From Solirubrobacter phytolaccae (lineage in GTDB: Bacteria; Actinomycetota; Thermoleophilia; Solirubrobacterales; Solirubrobacteraceae), in the NCBI RefSeq assembly GCF_027587195.1, contig NZ_JAPDDP010000005.1, forward strand, positions 62,001 through 126,000: a stretch of DNA of 64,000 nt. The letters run 5' to 3'. Position numbers and translations under genes: made by a program. The notes below the pieces were generated by a model that searched no databases, was not told where the DNA came from, and worked only from the letters and a program-made list of their open reading frames with translations. Below, piece after piece: positions 46,551 to 54,218 of this stretch; position 1 is the first letter of the stretch; the number at the start of each line of letters is the position of its first letter.

Positions 46551-46635
46551 TGCGCCGAAGAGGACTCGAACCTCCACCCGGTTAGCCCGGACCAGGCCCT
46601 CAACCTGGCGCGTCTACCAATTCCGCCATCGGCGC
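46551..46635 (-). tRNA. tRNA-Leu (anticodon GAG)
   Basis: 85 nt folding as a type II tRNA: acceptor stem GCGCCGA / TCGGCGC, D arm with GGTAGACGC, anticodon stem CCAGG / CCTGG with loop TTGAGGG (anticodon GAG, reads CUC and CUU), a long variable arm (CCGG / CCGG) and T loop TTCGAGT. The discriminator base is A; CCA is not encoded. A copy of its 3' end lies 2.55 kb away at 43998. Confidence 0.97.
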
Positions 46636-46673
46636 AAGAGCGGCCGCGAAGTATAGCCGCGAGCGGTCGGGGG

Positions 46674-46702
46674 TTGAGTCCGTCCGCGAGGAGAGGTACC
46701 TT
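46674..46702 (+). promoter_or_regulatory. lexA promoter
   Basis: -35 TTGAGT (46674-46679), a 17-bp spacer and -10 TACCTT (46697-46702). The predicted start point falls in the LexA box that follows. Confidence 0.75.
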
Positions 46703-46705
46703 GTG

Positions 46706-46719
46706 CGAACACACGTTCG
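46706..46719. promoter_or_regulatory. LexA box of lexA
   Basis: CGAACACACGTTCG, a perfect CGAAC-N4-GTTCG palindrome of the actinobacterial/Gram-positive SOS type, 4 nt after the -10 box. It fits repression of lexA by its own product. Confidence 0.92.
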
Positions 46720-46747
46720 GGCAAGTTCAGGGAGACGCGAACACCGC

Positions 46748-47395
46748 ATGGACATCGGCAAGGATCTGACGAAGCGCCAGCAGGAGATCTTCGACTTCAT
46801 CAAGCGCTATTCAGCGAGCCACGGCTATCCGCCGACGGTGCGAGACATCGGCAAGGCGGTCGGTCTGGCGTCGTCCTCGACGGTGCACGCGCACCTGGCG
46901 AACCTGGAGAAGGTCGGGCTGCTGCGGCGTGATCCATCCAAGCCTCGTGCAATCGAGCTGCTGGACAAGGCCGGGTCGGCCGCGACGTCGGCGCTGGATG
47001 CGGTGAAGTCGGCCGTGCTGCCGAACGGGCTGCCGCTCGTCGGGCATGTGGCCGCGGGTCAGCCGTTGCTGGCCGAGGAGAACATCGAGGAGTACGTCCA
47101 GATCCCGGAGATCGCGGGCGGCGAAGACGGCGAGTACCTGCTGCGGGTGCGCGGGGACTCGATGATCAAGGCGGGGATCCTCCCGGACGACGTTGTGGTC
47201 GTTCGCCAGCAGGACACGGCCGACGACGGGCAGATCGTCGTCGCGCTCGTGGGGGAGGAGGCCACCGTGAAGCGCTACTTCAAGGAGGCGGACCACGTGC
47301 GTCTGCAACCGGAGAACGATGCCCTGGAGCCGATCCGCTCGCGCGAGGTACAAGTCCTCGGCCGGGTTGTCGGCGTGATGCGGAGGGTCGCATAA
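46748..47395 (+). CDS. lexA: SOS repressor LexA
   Basis: 215 residues. The N-terminal HTH (LTKRQQEIFDFIKRYSASHG, SSSTVHAHLANLEKVGLL) is followed by a self-cleaving S24 domain. The Ala-Gly cleavage site is in HVAAGQP, the catalytic Ser in GDSMIKAG and Lys in TVKRYF. It represses DNA-damage genes and cuts itself with RecA filaments. The box at 46706 shows autoregulation; similar boxes precede imuB and dnaE2. Its stop overlaps the next start by 1 bp (TAATG). Confidence 0.97.
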   Translation: MDIGKDLTKRQQEIFDFIKRYSASHGYPPTVRDIGKAVGLASSSTVHAHLANLEKVGLLRRDPSKPRAIELLDKAGSAATSALDAVKSAVLPNGLPLVGHVAAGQPLLAEENIEEYVQIPEIAGGEDGEYLLRVRGDSMIKAGILPDDVVVVRQQDTADDGQIVVALVGEEATVKRYFKEADHVRLQPENDALEPIRSREVQVLGRVVGVMRRVA

Positions 47396-47916
47396 TGAGT
47401 GCGCTGATGGCCGATCACCGCGACTACGCGGATGACGTGCGCCAGCCGTCCCTGTTCGACGTGCTCGCGCCGCCTTCGGCGCGGCCGCAGTCGGAGGAGA
47501 CCGTGGCGCCCGAGGGTGGGCAGGTCGTCGAGTTCCCGCGCCGTCACGAGGCTGCGGAGGGCGAGGTCGTCGTCGAGGGCGAAGCGTCCGTCGCCGAGGC
47601 GCCCAGCGGCTTCGTGGAGCCGTCGGCGCCCTTGGCTCCGGAGGACGCTTGGCTGGTGGAGATCGCGCCGGAGCTCGACGAGGCTGAGATGGTCGTACTC
47701 GCGCCGGAGACCGAGGTCGCCGGTGAGCCGCGCACGCCGAGGGCCGCGGGTGCCTCGTTGGCCGGGCCGACGCTCGACGACGTCATGTCGCGCGTATGGG
47801 AGGGTCTGGCCATCGGGTTGCCCGCGGCGTGCCCGGTCTGCCACGGCGAGGTGCTGCCCGCGGTCGAGGACTCGCGCATCGGGGCCTGCACCTCCTGCGG
47901 GACGACCGTCGCGTAG
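47395..47916 (+). CDS. Acidic protein with C-terminal zinc ribbon, co-transcribed with lexA
   Basis: 173 residues. The first 120 are acidic and probably disordered (VVEGEASVAEAPSG, PELDEAEMVVLAPE). The C-terminal 45 fold as a zinc ribbon (ACPVCHGEV, then ACTSCGTTV: CxxC twice). The start QPSLFDVLAPP has a short QPSLFD stretch that recalls beta-clamp-binding motifs (QxxLF type). The 1-bp overlap with lexA puts it under the LexA box, so it should rise in the SOS response. Function unknown. Confidence 0.82.
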   Translation: MSALMADHRDYADDVRQPSLFDVLAPPSARPQSEETVAPEGGQVVEFPRRHEAAEGEVVVEGEASVAEAPSGFVEPSAPLAPEDAWLVEIAPELDEAEMVVLAPETEVAGEPRTPRAAGASLAGPTLDDVMSRVWEGLAIGLPAACPVCHGEVLPAVEDSRIGACTSCGTTVA

Positions 47917-47947
47917 TCGCGCGCCCCGCAGGCTGATGGCGCGCGAG

Positions 47948-47975
47948 CAGTGACGGGCGGCGCCGCCCTCCACTG
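47948..47975. terminator. Bidirectional terminator hairpin
   Basis: CAGTG and CACTG arms enclose a GGGCG-GCGC-CGCCC stem, with a 2-nt mismatch between the two parts. It lies between the convergent zinc-ribbon and dehydrogenase genes. Confidence 0.6.
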
Positions 47976-47996
47976 TCGATGCTGAGCTGAGCCGCC

Positions 47997-48845
47997 CTAC
48001 TTCGAGTAGTCGTAGAAGCCGCGCCCGGTCTTGCGACCGAGCAGGCCGGCCTCGACCATGCGGTTGAGCAGCGCGGGGGACACTGAAGCCGGATCGCGGA
48101 ACTCGTCGTGCAGGGACTCGGCGACCGCCAGCAACGTATCCAGGCCGATCAGATCGGAGAGCCGCAGTGGCCCCATCGGATGCGCGCAGCCCAGCACCAT
48201 GCCCTGGTCGATGTCCTCCTTGGAGGCGAAGCCCGACTCGTACATGCGGATCGCGCTCAGCAGGTACGGGATCAGCAGCGCGTTGACGACGAAGCCCGCG
48301 CGGTCCTGGGAGTCGATGCACTGCTTGCCGAGGACGTCCTCGGCGAACTTGCGCACGTCGTCGACCGTCTCGGGCTCGGTCATGATCGACGTGACCAGCT
48401 CGACGAGTGGGAGCACCGGTACCGGGTTGAAGAAGTGCATCCCGAGCACGCGGCCGGGCTGCTTGGTCTGCGCGCCGAGCTTCATGATCGGCACCGAGGA
48501 GGTGTTCGAGGCGAGGAACTTCGCGTTGGGCAGGAGCTCGTCCAGGCGGCGGAAGACGTCGCGCTTGAGCTCTTCGTCCTCGACGATCGCCTCGATCGCC
48601 GCGTCCGAGCCCTCGATGTCCTCGAAGGTCGAGGTCACCGCGAGGTGGTCAAGCGCCGCGGCCTTCTCGTCCTCGCTGACTTTGCCGGAGCGCACGCCCC
48701 GGTCCAGCGACTTCTCGATCGCGGCACGCGAGCGCTCAGCGCGCTCGTCGTTCGCCTCCACCACAGTCACGTCGACGCCGGATCGCGCACAGACCTCTGC
48801 GATCCCTGCGCCCATCAGGCCACCACCGATCACACCGACTCGCAT
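47997..48845 (-). CDS. 3-hydroxyacyl-CoA (3-hydroxybutyryl-CoA) dehydrogenase
   Basis: A 282-residue single-function dehydrogenase. The NAD motif GVIGGGLMGAGIAEV (4-18), ASNTSS, catalytic His in GMHFFNPVPVLPLVE and the C-terminal domain ending TGRGFYDYSK are all present. It oxidises or forms acetoacetyl-CoA-type intermediates in fatty-acid or butyrate/PHB metabolism. No other pathway gene is adjacent. Confidence 0.95.
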   Translation of the reverse strand: MRVGVIGGGLMGAGIAEVCARSGVDVTVVEANDERAERSRAAIEKSLDRGVRSGKVSEDEKAAALDHLAVTSTFEDIEGSDAAIEAIVEDEELKRDVFRRLDELLPNAKFLASNTSSVPIMKLGAQTKQPGRVLGMHFFNPVPVLPLVELVTSIMTEPETVDDVRKFAEDVLGKQCIDSQDRAGFVVNALLIPYLLSAIRMYESGFASKEDIDQGMVLGCAHPMGPLRLSDLIGLDTLLAVAESLHDEFRDPASVSPALLNRMVEAGLLGRKTGRGFYDYSK

Positions 48846-48894
48846 GGCGGAGCAACCTAGCGGCTCGCCGGCCGCCTAGGCGGAATGCCTGGCG

Positions 48895-49113
48895 TCAGGC
48901 GGCTTCGGCGGGTGGCACAGGGATGACGCAGACGCAGTTGGGCAAGCGGCTCGAACCCGGAAGCATCATTCGTCCGGCACCGCGCTCGGCGGCTGCCTTG
49001 CACGCGACTTCGGCGGCGTGCTTCCGATCATCGAGCTGCTGCGCGACTGGAGTCTCTTCCCCCTGCGCATCGATATAGACGACGTCGTACATCACATTCA
49101 GTGTCTTCGGCAT
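48895..49113 (-). CDS. Small soluble protein (hypothetical)
   Basis: 72 residues, MPKTLNVMYDVVYIDAQGEE and onward, with a helical middle (RKHAAEVACKAAAERGAG) and a Pro-rich end carrying two Cys (NCVCVIPVPP). It has a natural composition and a start divergent from rnpB. No family is recognised. Confidence 0.6.
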   Translation of the reverse strand: MPKTLNVMYDVVYIDAQGEETPVAQQLDDRKHAAEVACKAAAERGAGRMMLPGSSRLPNCVCVIPVPPAEAA

Positions 49114-49159
49114 CTCGGACGGATCCGGGAGGCAAGATCACCGTAGCTTCACAACCAGC

Positions 49160-49165
49160 TACTTT
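49160..49165 (+). promoter_or_regulatory. -10 box of rnpB
   Basis: TACTTT ends 6 nt before the predicted 5' end of the RNase P RNA at about 49171. No clear -35 box is seen. Confidence 0.5.
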
Positions 49166-49170
49166 GACCT

Positions 49171-49489
49171 GGCGGATCGAGCAGTCGCGGGGGCATTGCC
49201 CTCGAGGAAAGTCCGGACATCGCAGGGCAAGGTGGTCGGTAACGCCGACCCGGGGAAACTCGCGGGAAAGTGCCACAGAAAACACACCGCCTAAGGTCGC
49301 TCGCAAGAGCGTCCCGGCAAGGTTGAAAAGGTGCGGTAAGAGCGCACCGGCGCCGTGGTGACGCGGCGGCCAGGCAAACCCCACCTGATGCAAGACCAAG
49401 CCGGACCGCTTGCAGGCTGCCCGCCAAGGTCCAGGTCGGTCGCAGAGATGGATGGCTGCTTGAGACAGAATCCGGCTTATAGATCCGCT
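49171..49489 (+). ncRNA. rnpB: RNase P RNA (M1 RNA)
   Basis: About 319 nt, the catalytic RNA of RNase P, which matures tRNA 5' ends. The 5' GCGGATC pairs with the 3' GATCCGC (helix P1). The conserved GAGGAAAGTCCGGAC near the start, the GTGCCACAGAAA and GGTAAGAGCGCACC blocks, and ACAGAATCCGGCTTAT near the end identify a bacterial type A RNA. Ends are set by the P1 pairing and may be off by one or two bases. Confidence 0.95.
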
Positions 49490-49494
49490 ACGGG

Positions 49495-49520
49495 TGGGGC
49501 TCCGGGAAACCGGGGCCCCA
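49495..49520 (+). terminator. rnpB terminator
   Basis: An 11-bp stem (TGGGGCTCCGG / CCGGGGCCCCA, one G-T pair) with a GAAA tetraloop, followed by the T-rich TCTATTT. Confidence 0.85.
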
Positions 49521-49576
49521 TCTATTTCCGGACGTCGGGAGCCTGACCGCGGCGGCGCTTCCCTCCGACCCGCATG

Positions 49577-49590
49577 CGAACATACGTTCT
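49577..49590. promoter_or_regulatory. LexA box of imuB
   Basis: CGAACATACGTTCT, one base off the full palindrome, ends 4 nt before the ATG at 49595. Its position supports that start rather than an in-frame ATG at 49574 inside the site. Confidence 0.88.
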
Positions 49591-49594
49591 GTCG

Positions 49595-50806
49595 ATGGTC
49601 GTCTGCGTCCTCCTTCCCCGCTTCGAGCTCGCGGTTGCCGCCGGTGGCCGTGAAGCGCTCGCCGCCGCACCGCTCGCCCTGGCCCCCGAGATCGGCCGCG
49701 AGCCGCTGATCGGCGAAACCTCCGCCGCTGCCGAAGCGCACGGCGTCCGCGCGGGCTTACGTCTCGGCGAGGCGCTCGCCCGCTGCCCGACGCTGCGTCT
49801 GGTCACGCCAGACCCGGCCGGTGTCGCGGACGCCTGGGAGACCGTCGTGAGCGCCCTCGAGGGCATCGGCGCGGCCGTGGAGACCGACCGCCCGGGTATG
49901 GCCTGGTTCGAAGAGCAGGGTCTGCGTGGCCTTCACGGCGGCAGCGTGGAGAGCGTCATCTCCACCACTCGCCGTGCCCTGGTGGGCGGCGAGAGCCGGA
50001 CCGGCGCGGGTGCCCGCGTCGGTGCCGCGCCGTCGCGGTTCGCCGCTCTCGCCGCGGCCCATCGTGCTCGCGCGCGCCGGCCCGAGATCGCTCCGGAGAA
50101 GCCGGCGGGGCTGGCCGCGTACCTGGCGCCGTTGCCCGTCTCGCTGCTCAGCTCGCGCGGCGAGGTCGCCGCGTTGCCGGAGGCGTTCGAGCGCTTCGGG
50201 ATCGCGACCCTCGGCGAGCTGGCCAAGCTCTCGCGCGCTGCGCTCGCCGATCGCTTCGGCAACCCCGGCCTGCTGGCACGAGACCTCGCGCTCGGTCGGG
50301 ACACACCGCTCCGCCCGCGTGTCCCCACCGAGCGTCTGCAGGAGATCCTCGAGCTGCCGGAGGCCGCGCTCGGCCAGCAGCTCGAGCGGGCCCTCGGCAT
50401 GCTGATCGACCGTGTCCTCGCGCGGCCCGAGCGCCGCGGCCGGACGGTGCGGGCCGTCGTGCTGTCGGCAGCGCTCGTCGGCGGCGGCACCTGGCGCTCG
50501 CAGCTCACCTTCCGGGAAGCACTGGCCGACCCACGCCGGATGCGCCTCGCCCTCGGGGGACGCCTCTCCGAGCTGCCCGCGCCGGCGGACTCGCTCCGCC
50601 TGCGCGTGGAGGCGTTCGGCCCGCCGAACGGAGATCAGCGTTCCCTGCTCGCCGAGCCGGCCGCGATCCGCCGCGCTCGCCTGCGCGAAGCCGTCCGCCA
50701 GACCCGCGCGGCCGCGGGCCCGGACGCCGCCCTGCGCATCCTTGCCGTCGACCCGGACTCACGCGTGCCCGAGCGTCGCCTGGCGCTCGCGCCGTGGGAG
50801 CCATGA
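49595..50806 (+). CDS. imuB: ImuB, Y-family polymerase-like mutasome protein
   Basis: 403 residues with the Y-family polymerase layout, including the helix-hairpin-helix region (LGELAKLSRAALADRFGN) and a little-finger-like C-terminal part. The catalytic acids of true Y-family enzymes are missing: the first motif reads CVLLPRFELAVA and the SxDE motif is absent. ImuB is the inactive adaptor that links DnaE2 to the beta clamp in mutagenic translesion synthesis. A LexA box lies right upstream. No imuA gene is seen next to it. Confidence 0.9.
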   Translation: MVVCVLLPRFELAVAAGGREALAAAPLALAPEIGREPLIGETSAAAEAHGVRAGLRLGEALARCPTLRLVTPDPAGVADAWETVVSALEGIGAAVETDRPGMAWFEEQGLRGLHGGSVESVISTTRRALVGGESRTGAGARVGAAPSRFAALAAAHRARARRPEIAPEKPAGLAAYLAPLPVSLLSSRGEVAALPEAFERFGIATLGELAKLSRAALADRFGNPGLLARDLALGRDTPLRPRVPTERLQEILELPEAALGQQLERALGMLIDRVLARPERRGRTVRAVVLSAALVGGGTWRSQLTFREALADPRRMRLALGGRLSELPAPADSLRLRVEAFGPPNGDQRSLLAEPAAIRRARLREAVRQTRAAAGPDAALRILAVDPDSRVPERRLALAPWEP

Positions 50807-51057
50807 GCCAGCCGAAGCCCGCGCGGGCTCGGGCGGCGGCCATCGCGCGTGCCACCGGCGCCGTGCCCCTACCGCGTCTCGCGCAGGCTCGGCCCGTCGC
50901 GCGGGCGACCGGCGCCGTGCCCCGGCCGCGTCTCGCGCAGGCTCGGCCCGTCACGCGTGCGCCTGGCGTCGTGAGCCTGCCGCGTCTCGCGCAGGCTCGG
51001 CCCGCCACGCGTGCGGCCGGCTCTGCGGCTCGGCCGCGGCGGTGCGTGCCGTCGTGA
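50803..51057 (+). CDS. Repeat-encoded Ala/Arg/Pro-rich ORF overlapping imuB
   Basis: An 84-residue frame that starts in an ATGA overlap with the imuB stop and is largely made of an 18-residue repeat (ATGAVPLPRLAQARPVAR type) from the 54-bp tandem repeat. It may be a real basic, disordered tail protein, or the broken N terminus of the DUF6504 gene that follows in another frame. No family is recognised. Confidence 0.35.
   Translation: MSQPKPARARAAAIARATGAVPLPRLAQARPVARATGAVPRPRLAQARPVTRAPGVVSLPRLAQARPATRAAGSAARPRRCVPS
50846..51016 (+). repeat. 54-bp tandem repeat, about three copies
   Basis: Three copies with a 54-bp period; the core CCGCGTCTCGCGCAGGCTCG starts at 50872, 50926 and 50980 and is identical in all. 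Being a multiple of three, the period keeps every reading frame open. It lies between imuB and the DUF6504 gene. Confidence 0.9.
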
Positions 51058-51182
51058 GCGCCGAGCGCGGTCATCCACCCAGCCGTCCGCAGGCGGGTCC
51101 GCCGCCCGCCCAAGGCGGTCCGCGCCGGCTCCCCGCGGCGGTCTCGCCTGGGGAGGAAGCGCCGCCGGTTGGCCTTCGGCGC

Positions 51183-51509
51183 GTGCGGGGCTCGAGCGCG
51201 GCGGGCGAGGCTCGCAACGCGGCGCAACGCGGCGGCGCCGCCAGCGTCGGCATCGAGCCGCTCACGAGCCGCGGTCCACGGCGCCTCGCGAAGCCCAAGC
51301 CGGTGCGCGTCCAGGCGGACAAGGTCGGCCGGCCGCTCCGGATCGGGCACCGCGAGGTGGACGCCGTGCGCGAGTCCTGGCTCGTCGAAGACCGCTGGTG
51401 GACGGACGAGCCGCTCCGCCGGCGCTACTGGGAGGTGGTCACGGGCGACGGTCGAGACCTCGTCGTGTTCCGAGATCTCGAGGAGGGCCGCTGGTACGCG
51501 CAGCGCTAA
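51183..51509 (+). CDS. DUF6504 family protein
   Basis: About 108 residues. The C-terminal 70 match my recollection of DUF6504: PVRVQADKVGRPLRIGHREV, then VRESWLVEDRWWTDEPLRRR and DGRDLVVFRDLEEGRWYAQR. This family typically sits just after imuB in actinobacteria and may belong to the mutasome; its role is unknown. The frame is open far upstream through the tandem repeat, so the start is uncertain; GTG at 51183 is one choice. Confidence 0.7.
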   Translation: MRGSSAAGEARNAAQRGGAASVGIEPLTSRGPRRLAKPKPVRVQADKVGRPLRIGHREVDAVRESWLVEDRWWTDEPLRRRYWEVVTGDGRDLVVFRDLEEGRWYAQR

Positions 51510-51630
51510 GCCACAGCGTGGCGAGCACGCGCGCGATCGCCGGATGGCGCAGCGCGCCTGGGCGCTCGCCCCGCGGAGTGAGCGGCCGCCCGCGCCGCCG
51601 CCGCCGCGCGGGCTCCGCGACGCGGCTGGG

Positions 51631-52428
51631 TCAGCGCGAGAGGCGTTGGTAGCGGCGCACGGAGAGCGGCAGGAAGATCGCGGAGATCACGACCGGCCAC
51701 ACCACCGCCATCAGGACGGCGTGGGAGCCGATCCAGGAGTCGGCGGTGTTCGCGCCGACGTTGCCGAAGAGCTCACGGGCCGCGCCGACCGTCGAGGACA
51801 GCGGGTTCCACTCGGCGAGGAAGCCGAGCCAGTTCGGCATCAGCTCCGGGGCGACGAACGCGCTCGTGACCATGGTGACCGGGAAGAGCAGGCCCCAGAC
51901 CGAGCCGGCCGCCTCCGGGCTGCCGACGATCAGGCCGAGGTAGATGCCGACCCACAGGCACGCGAAGCGCAGCAACAAGAGCAGCGCGACCGCGAGGAGC
52001 GCGTTCCCGAGGCCGTCATGCCAGCTCCAGCCGACGACGAGGCCGCAGCCGATCGTGATCAGCAGGCCCGCGAACGAGTTGATCATGTCGGCCGTGCAGC
52101 GCCCGGTCACGATCGCGGACGGCGCCATCGGCAGCGAGCGGAAGCGGTCCATCACGCCGCGCTCGATGTCGGTCGCGACCACGGTCATCGTGTTGCCGAT
52201 CCCGAACGCCATCGTCATCGCGAAGATGCCCGGCATCAGGAAGTCGCGGTAGTCACCGCCGCCCGGGACGACCATGCCGCTGCCGAAGACGTAGCCGAAC
52301 AGCAGCACGAACATGATCGGGAACGCCAGCTCGCCGATCACCCGGACCGGGCTGATGATCCACGTCAGGAGGTCCCGGCGCGTGATCGTCCAGGTGTCGT
52401 ACACGCTCCACTGCAGCCGCGCGATCAC
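51631..52428 (-). CDS. ABC-2 type transporter permease (DrrB-like)
   Basis: 265 residues, six membrane helices, with the ABC-2 signature region (GPNG-free membrane core; ERGVMDRFRSLPMAPSAIV before helix 3). It pairs with the ATPase gene upstream, whose stop overlaps its start by 4 bp. Such DrrAB-type pairs export drugs or lipids; a TetR regulator is divergent to them. Confidence 0.92.
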   Translation of the reverse strand: MIARLQWSVYDTWTITRRDLLTWIISPVRVIGELAFPIMFVLLFGYVFGSGMVVPGGGDYRDFLMPGIFAMTMAFGIGNTMTVVATDIERGVMDRFRSLPMAPSAIVTGRCTADMINSFAGLLITIGCGLVVGWSWHDGLGNALLAVALLLLLRFACLWVGIYLGLIVGSPEAAGSVWGLLFPVTMVTSAFVAPELMPNWLGFLAEWNPLSSTVGAARELFGNVGANTADSWIGSHAVLMAVVWPVVISAIFLPLSVRRYQRLSR

Positions 52429-53399
52429 GCCGCCACCTCCTCGGAAGCCGTCTTCTCGGCCGCCGGGCGACCGGTCAACTGCAGGAACACCTCATCCAGC
52501 GTCGGACGCCGCAGCGCCACGTCCTCGGCTGTCACGCCGACATCCTCGAGCCCGCGCAGCACCGCGCTGAGCGCCGCCACCGGTTCCGCCGCGGGCGCGG
52601 TGATGCGACGGGCCAACGCGTCGACCGAGGGTGAGCCGCCGCACGCCAGCTCGATCGCCGTCGCCGCGACCGACACGTCCGACTCGGCCGCCACGACCAC
52701 GTCGATCTGCGACCCGCCGACCCGTGCCTTCAGCTCCGCCGGCGTGCCCGCGGCGATCACCCGCCCGCGGTCGATCACGGAGATCGAATCCGCGAGTTGA
52801 TCCGCCTCGTCGAGGTAGTGCGTCGTCAGCAGCACGGTGGTCCCCTCGGACACCAGCGTCCGCACGACGTCCCACACCTCGTTGCGGTTGCGCGGGTCCT
52901 GCCCGGTGGTCGGCTCGTCCAGGAACAGGACGCGGGGCGCGCGGATGAAGCTCGCCGCGAGGTCCAGCCGACGGCGCATGCCGCCCGAGTACTTCTTCGC
53001 CGGCCGCAGCGCCGCCTCCGTCAGCCCGAACCGCTCGAGCAGCTCATCCGCCCGCTGTCGCGCGGCCCGCGGCGAGAGATGGTGCAGCCGCCCGAACATC
53101 TCCAGGTTCTGGCGGCCGGTGAGCACGTCGTCGACCGCGTCGTGCTGGCTCGTCAAGCCGATCCGCGCCCGCACCGCCCGCGGCTCGGAGACCACGTCGC
53201 AGCCCGCGACCCGCGCTCGCCCCGAGTCCATCCGCAGCAGTGTCGCGAGCACGCGCACCGCCGTCGTCTTGCCCGCGCCGTTCGGGCCGAGCAACCCGCA
53301 GACGGTCCCCTCCGGCACCGCGAGGTCGAGCCCGTCCAAGGCCACCGTGTCCCGGTACCGCTTGCGCAGCCCGTCTGCGACGATCGCCAGCTCATCCAC
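52425..53399 (-). CDS. ABC transporter ATP-binding protein (DrrA-like)
   Basis: 324 residues from GTG at 53399 (AAGGGG about 9 nt upstream). Walker A GPNGAGKTTA, signature KYSGGMRRRLDLA, Walker B VLFLDEPTTGQD and the His switch (TTHYLDEADQLAD) are intact. The C-terminal 90 residues are the extension typical of DrrA/daunorubicin-resistance ATPases. The reading frame stays open upstream, but no homology remains there. Confidence 0.94.
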   Translation of the reverse strand: MDELAIVADGLRKRYRDTVALDGLDLAVPEGTVCGLLGPNGAGKTTAVRVLATLLRMDSGRARVAGCDVVSEPRAVRARIGLTSQHDAVDDVLTGRQNLEMFGRLHHLSPRAARQRADELLERFGLTEAALRPAKKYSGGMRRRLDLAASFIRAPRVLFLDEPTTGQDPRNRNEVWDVVRTLVSEGTTVLLTTHYLDEADQLADSISVIDRGRVIAAGTPAELKARVGGSQIDVVVAAESDVSVAATAIELACGGSPSVDALARRITAPAAEPVAALSAVLRGLEDVGVTAEDVALRRPTLDEVFLQLTGRPAAEKTASEEVAA

Positions 53400-53418
53400 C
53401 GAAACCGACCCCTTCCGA

Positions 53419-53450
53419 GTACGCTGTACGCATAAGCGAGTACAGCGTAC
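53419..53450. promoter_or_regulatory. TetR-type operator between the ABC and tetR genes
   Basis: GTACGCTGTAC (53419-53429) and GTACAGCGTAC (53440-53450) are perfect inverted copies, 10 bp apart, in the 69-bp gap between divergent genes. This is the expected place and form for a TetR repressor site controlling both. Confidence 0.8.
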
Positions 53451-53468
53451 GCACTTTGTCAAGTCCGC

Positions 53469-54218
53469 ATGCCTGAATCGACCGGCGGAAGCGACTTCCG
53501 CATCAGTCTGAAGCTCCTCTGGGGCACGAAAGAACGCGCGCCGCGCGGCCCCAAGCCGACGCTGACGGTCGCGCAGATCGTCGAGGCGGCGATCGCGCTC
53601 GCCGACGCCGAGGGGATCGACAACGTGAGCATGCGGCGCGTCTCCGAGCGCCTCGGCGTCGGGGCGATGTCGCTCTACCGCTACGTGCCCTCGAAGGCCG
53701 AGCTCCTCGACGTGATGCTGGACACGATCCACGCCGAGCACGCCAACGCGCCGGCGCCGGCGGACAGCGAGCCGTGGCGCGTGCGGCTCGCGTGGCACGC
53801 GCGGCAAAGCCGCGCGCTGATCCAGCGCCACCCGTGGATGCTCCAGGTTCGCCATGGCCAGCGCCCGCCGCTCGGGCCGAACATCATGGCCGTCTTCAAT
53901 GCCTACCTCGGCACGGCCAAGGACATCGGCCTCGAGCCGCACGAGACGCTCGCGGTCACTGAGCTCGTCGGCAACTACGTCCAGGGGGCGACGCGCGCCA
54001 GTGTCGAGGCCGTGCAGGTCGAGCTGGAGAGCGGCACCTCGGACGAGGAGTGGTGGGGCGAGCGCAACGAGTTCTGGGAGGAGTACTTCGACGTCGAGCG
54101 CTTCCCGCACATCACCCTGATGTGGGAGCAGGGTGGCTACGACGAGCCGGTCGATCAGTTCGAGTTCGGCCTTCAGCGCGTGCTCGACGGCATCGAGGCG
54201 ATGCTCGCCGGGCGCTGA
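53469..54218 (+). CDS. TetR-family regulator
   Basis: 249 residues. A 30-residue extension precedes the HTH (LTVAQIVEAAIALADAEGID, SMRRVSERLGVGAMSLYRYV) and a TetR_C-type ligand domain follows. It is divergent from the DrrAB-like exporter, with a strong inverted repeat between them, so it probably represses the pump and itself. The 3' end overlaps the convergent acetyltransferase by 46 bp. Confidence 0.92.
   Translation: MPESTGGSDFRISLKLLWGTKERAPRGPKPTLTVAQIVEAAIALADAEGIDNVSMRRVSERLGVGAMSLYRYVPSKAELLDVMLDTIHAEHANAPAPADSEPWRVRLAWHARQSRALIQRHPWMLQVRHGQRPPLGPNIMAVFNAYLGTAKDIGLEPHETLAVTELVGNYVQGATRASVEAVQVELESGTSDEEWWGERNEFWEEYFDVERFPHITLMWEQGGYDEPVDQFEFGLQRVLDGIEAMLAGR

Noticed and set aside
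50794-51057. The 54-bp repeats as a CRISPR array
   Set aside because: The units are contiguous with no unique spacers between conserved repeats, and no cas gene is present.
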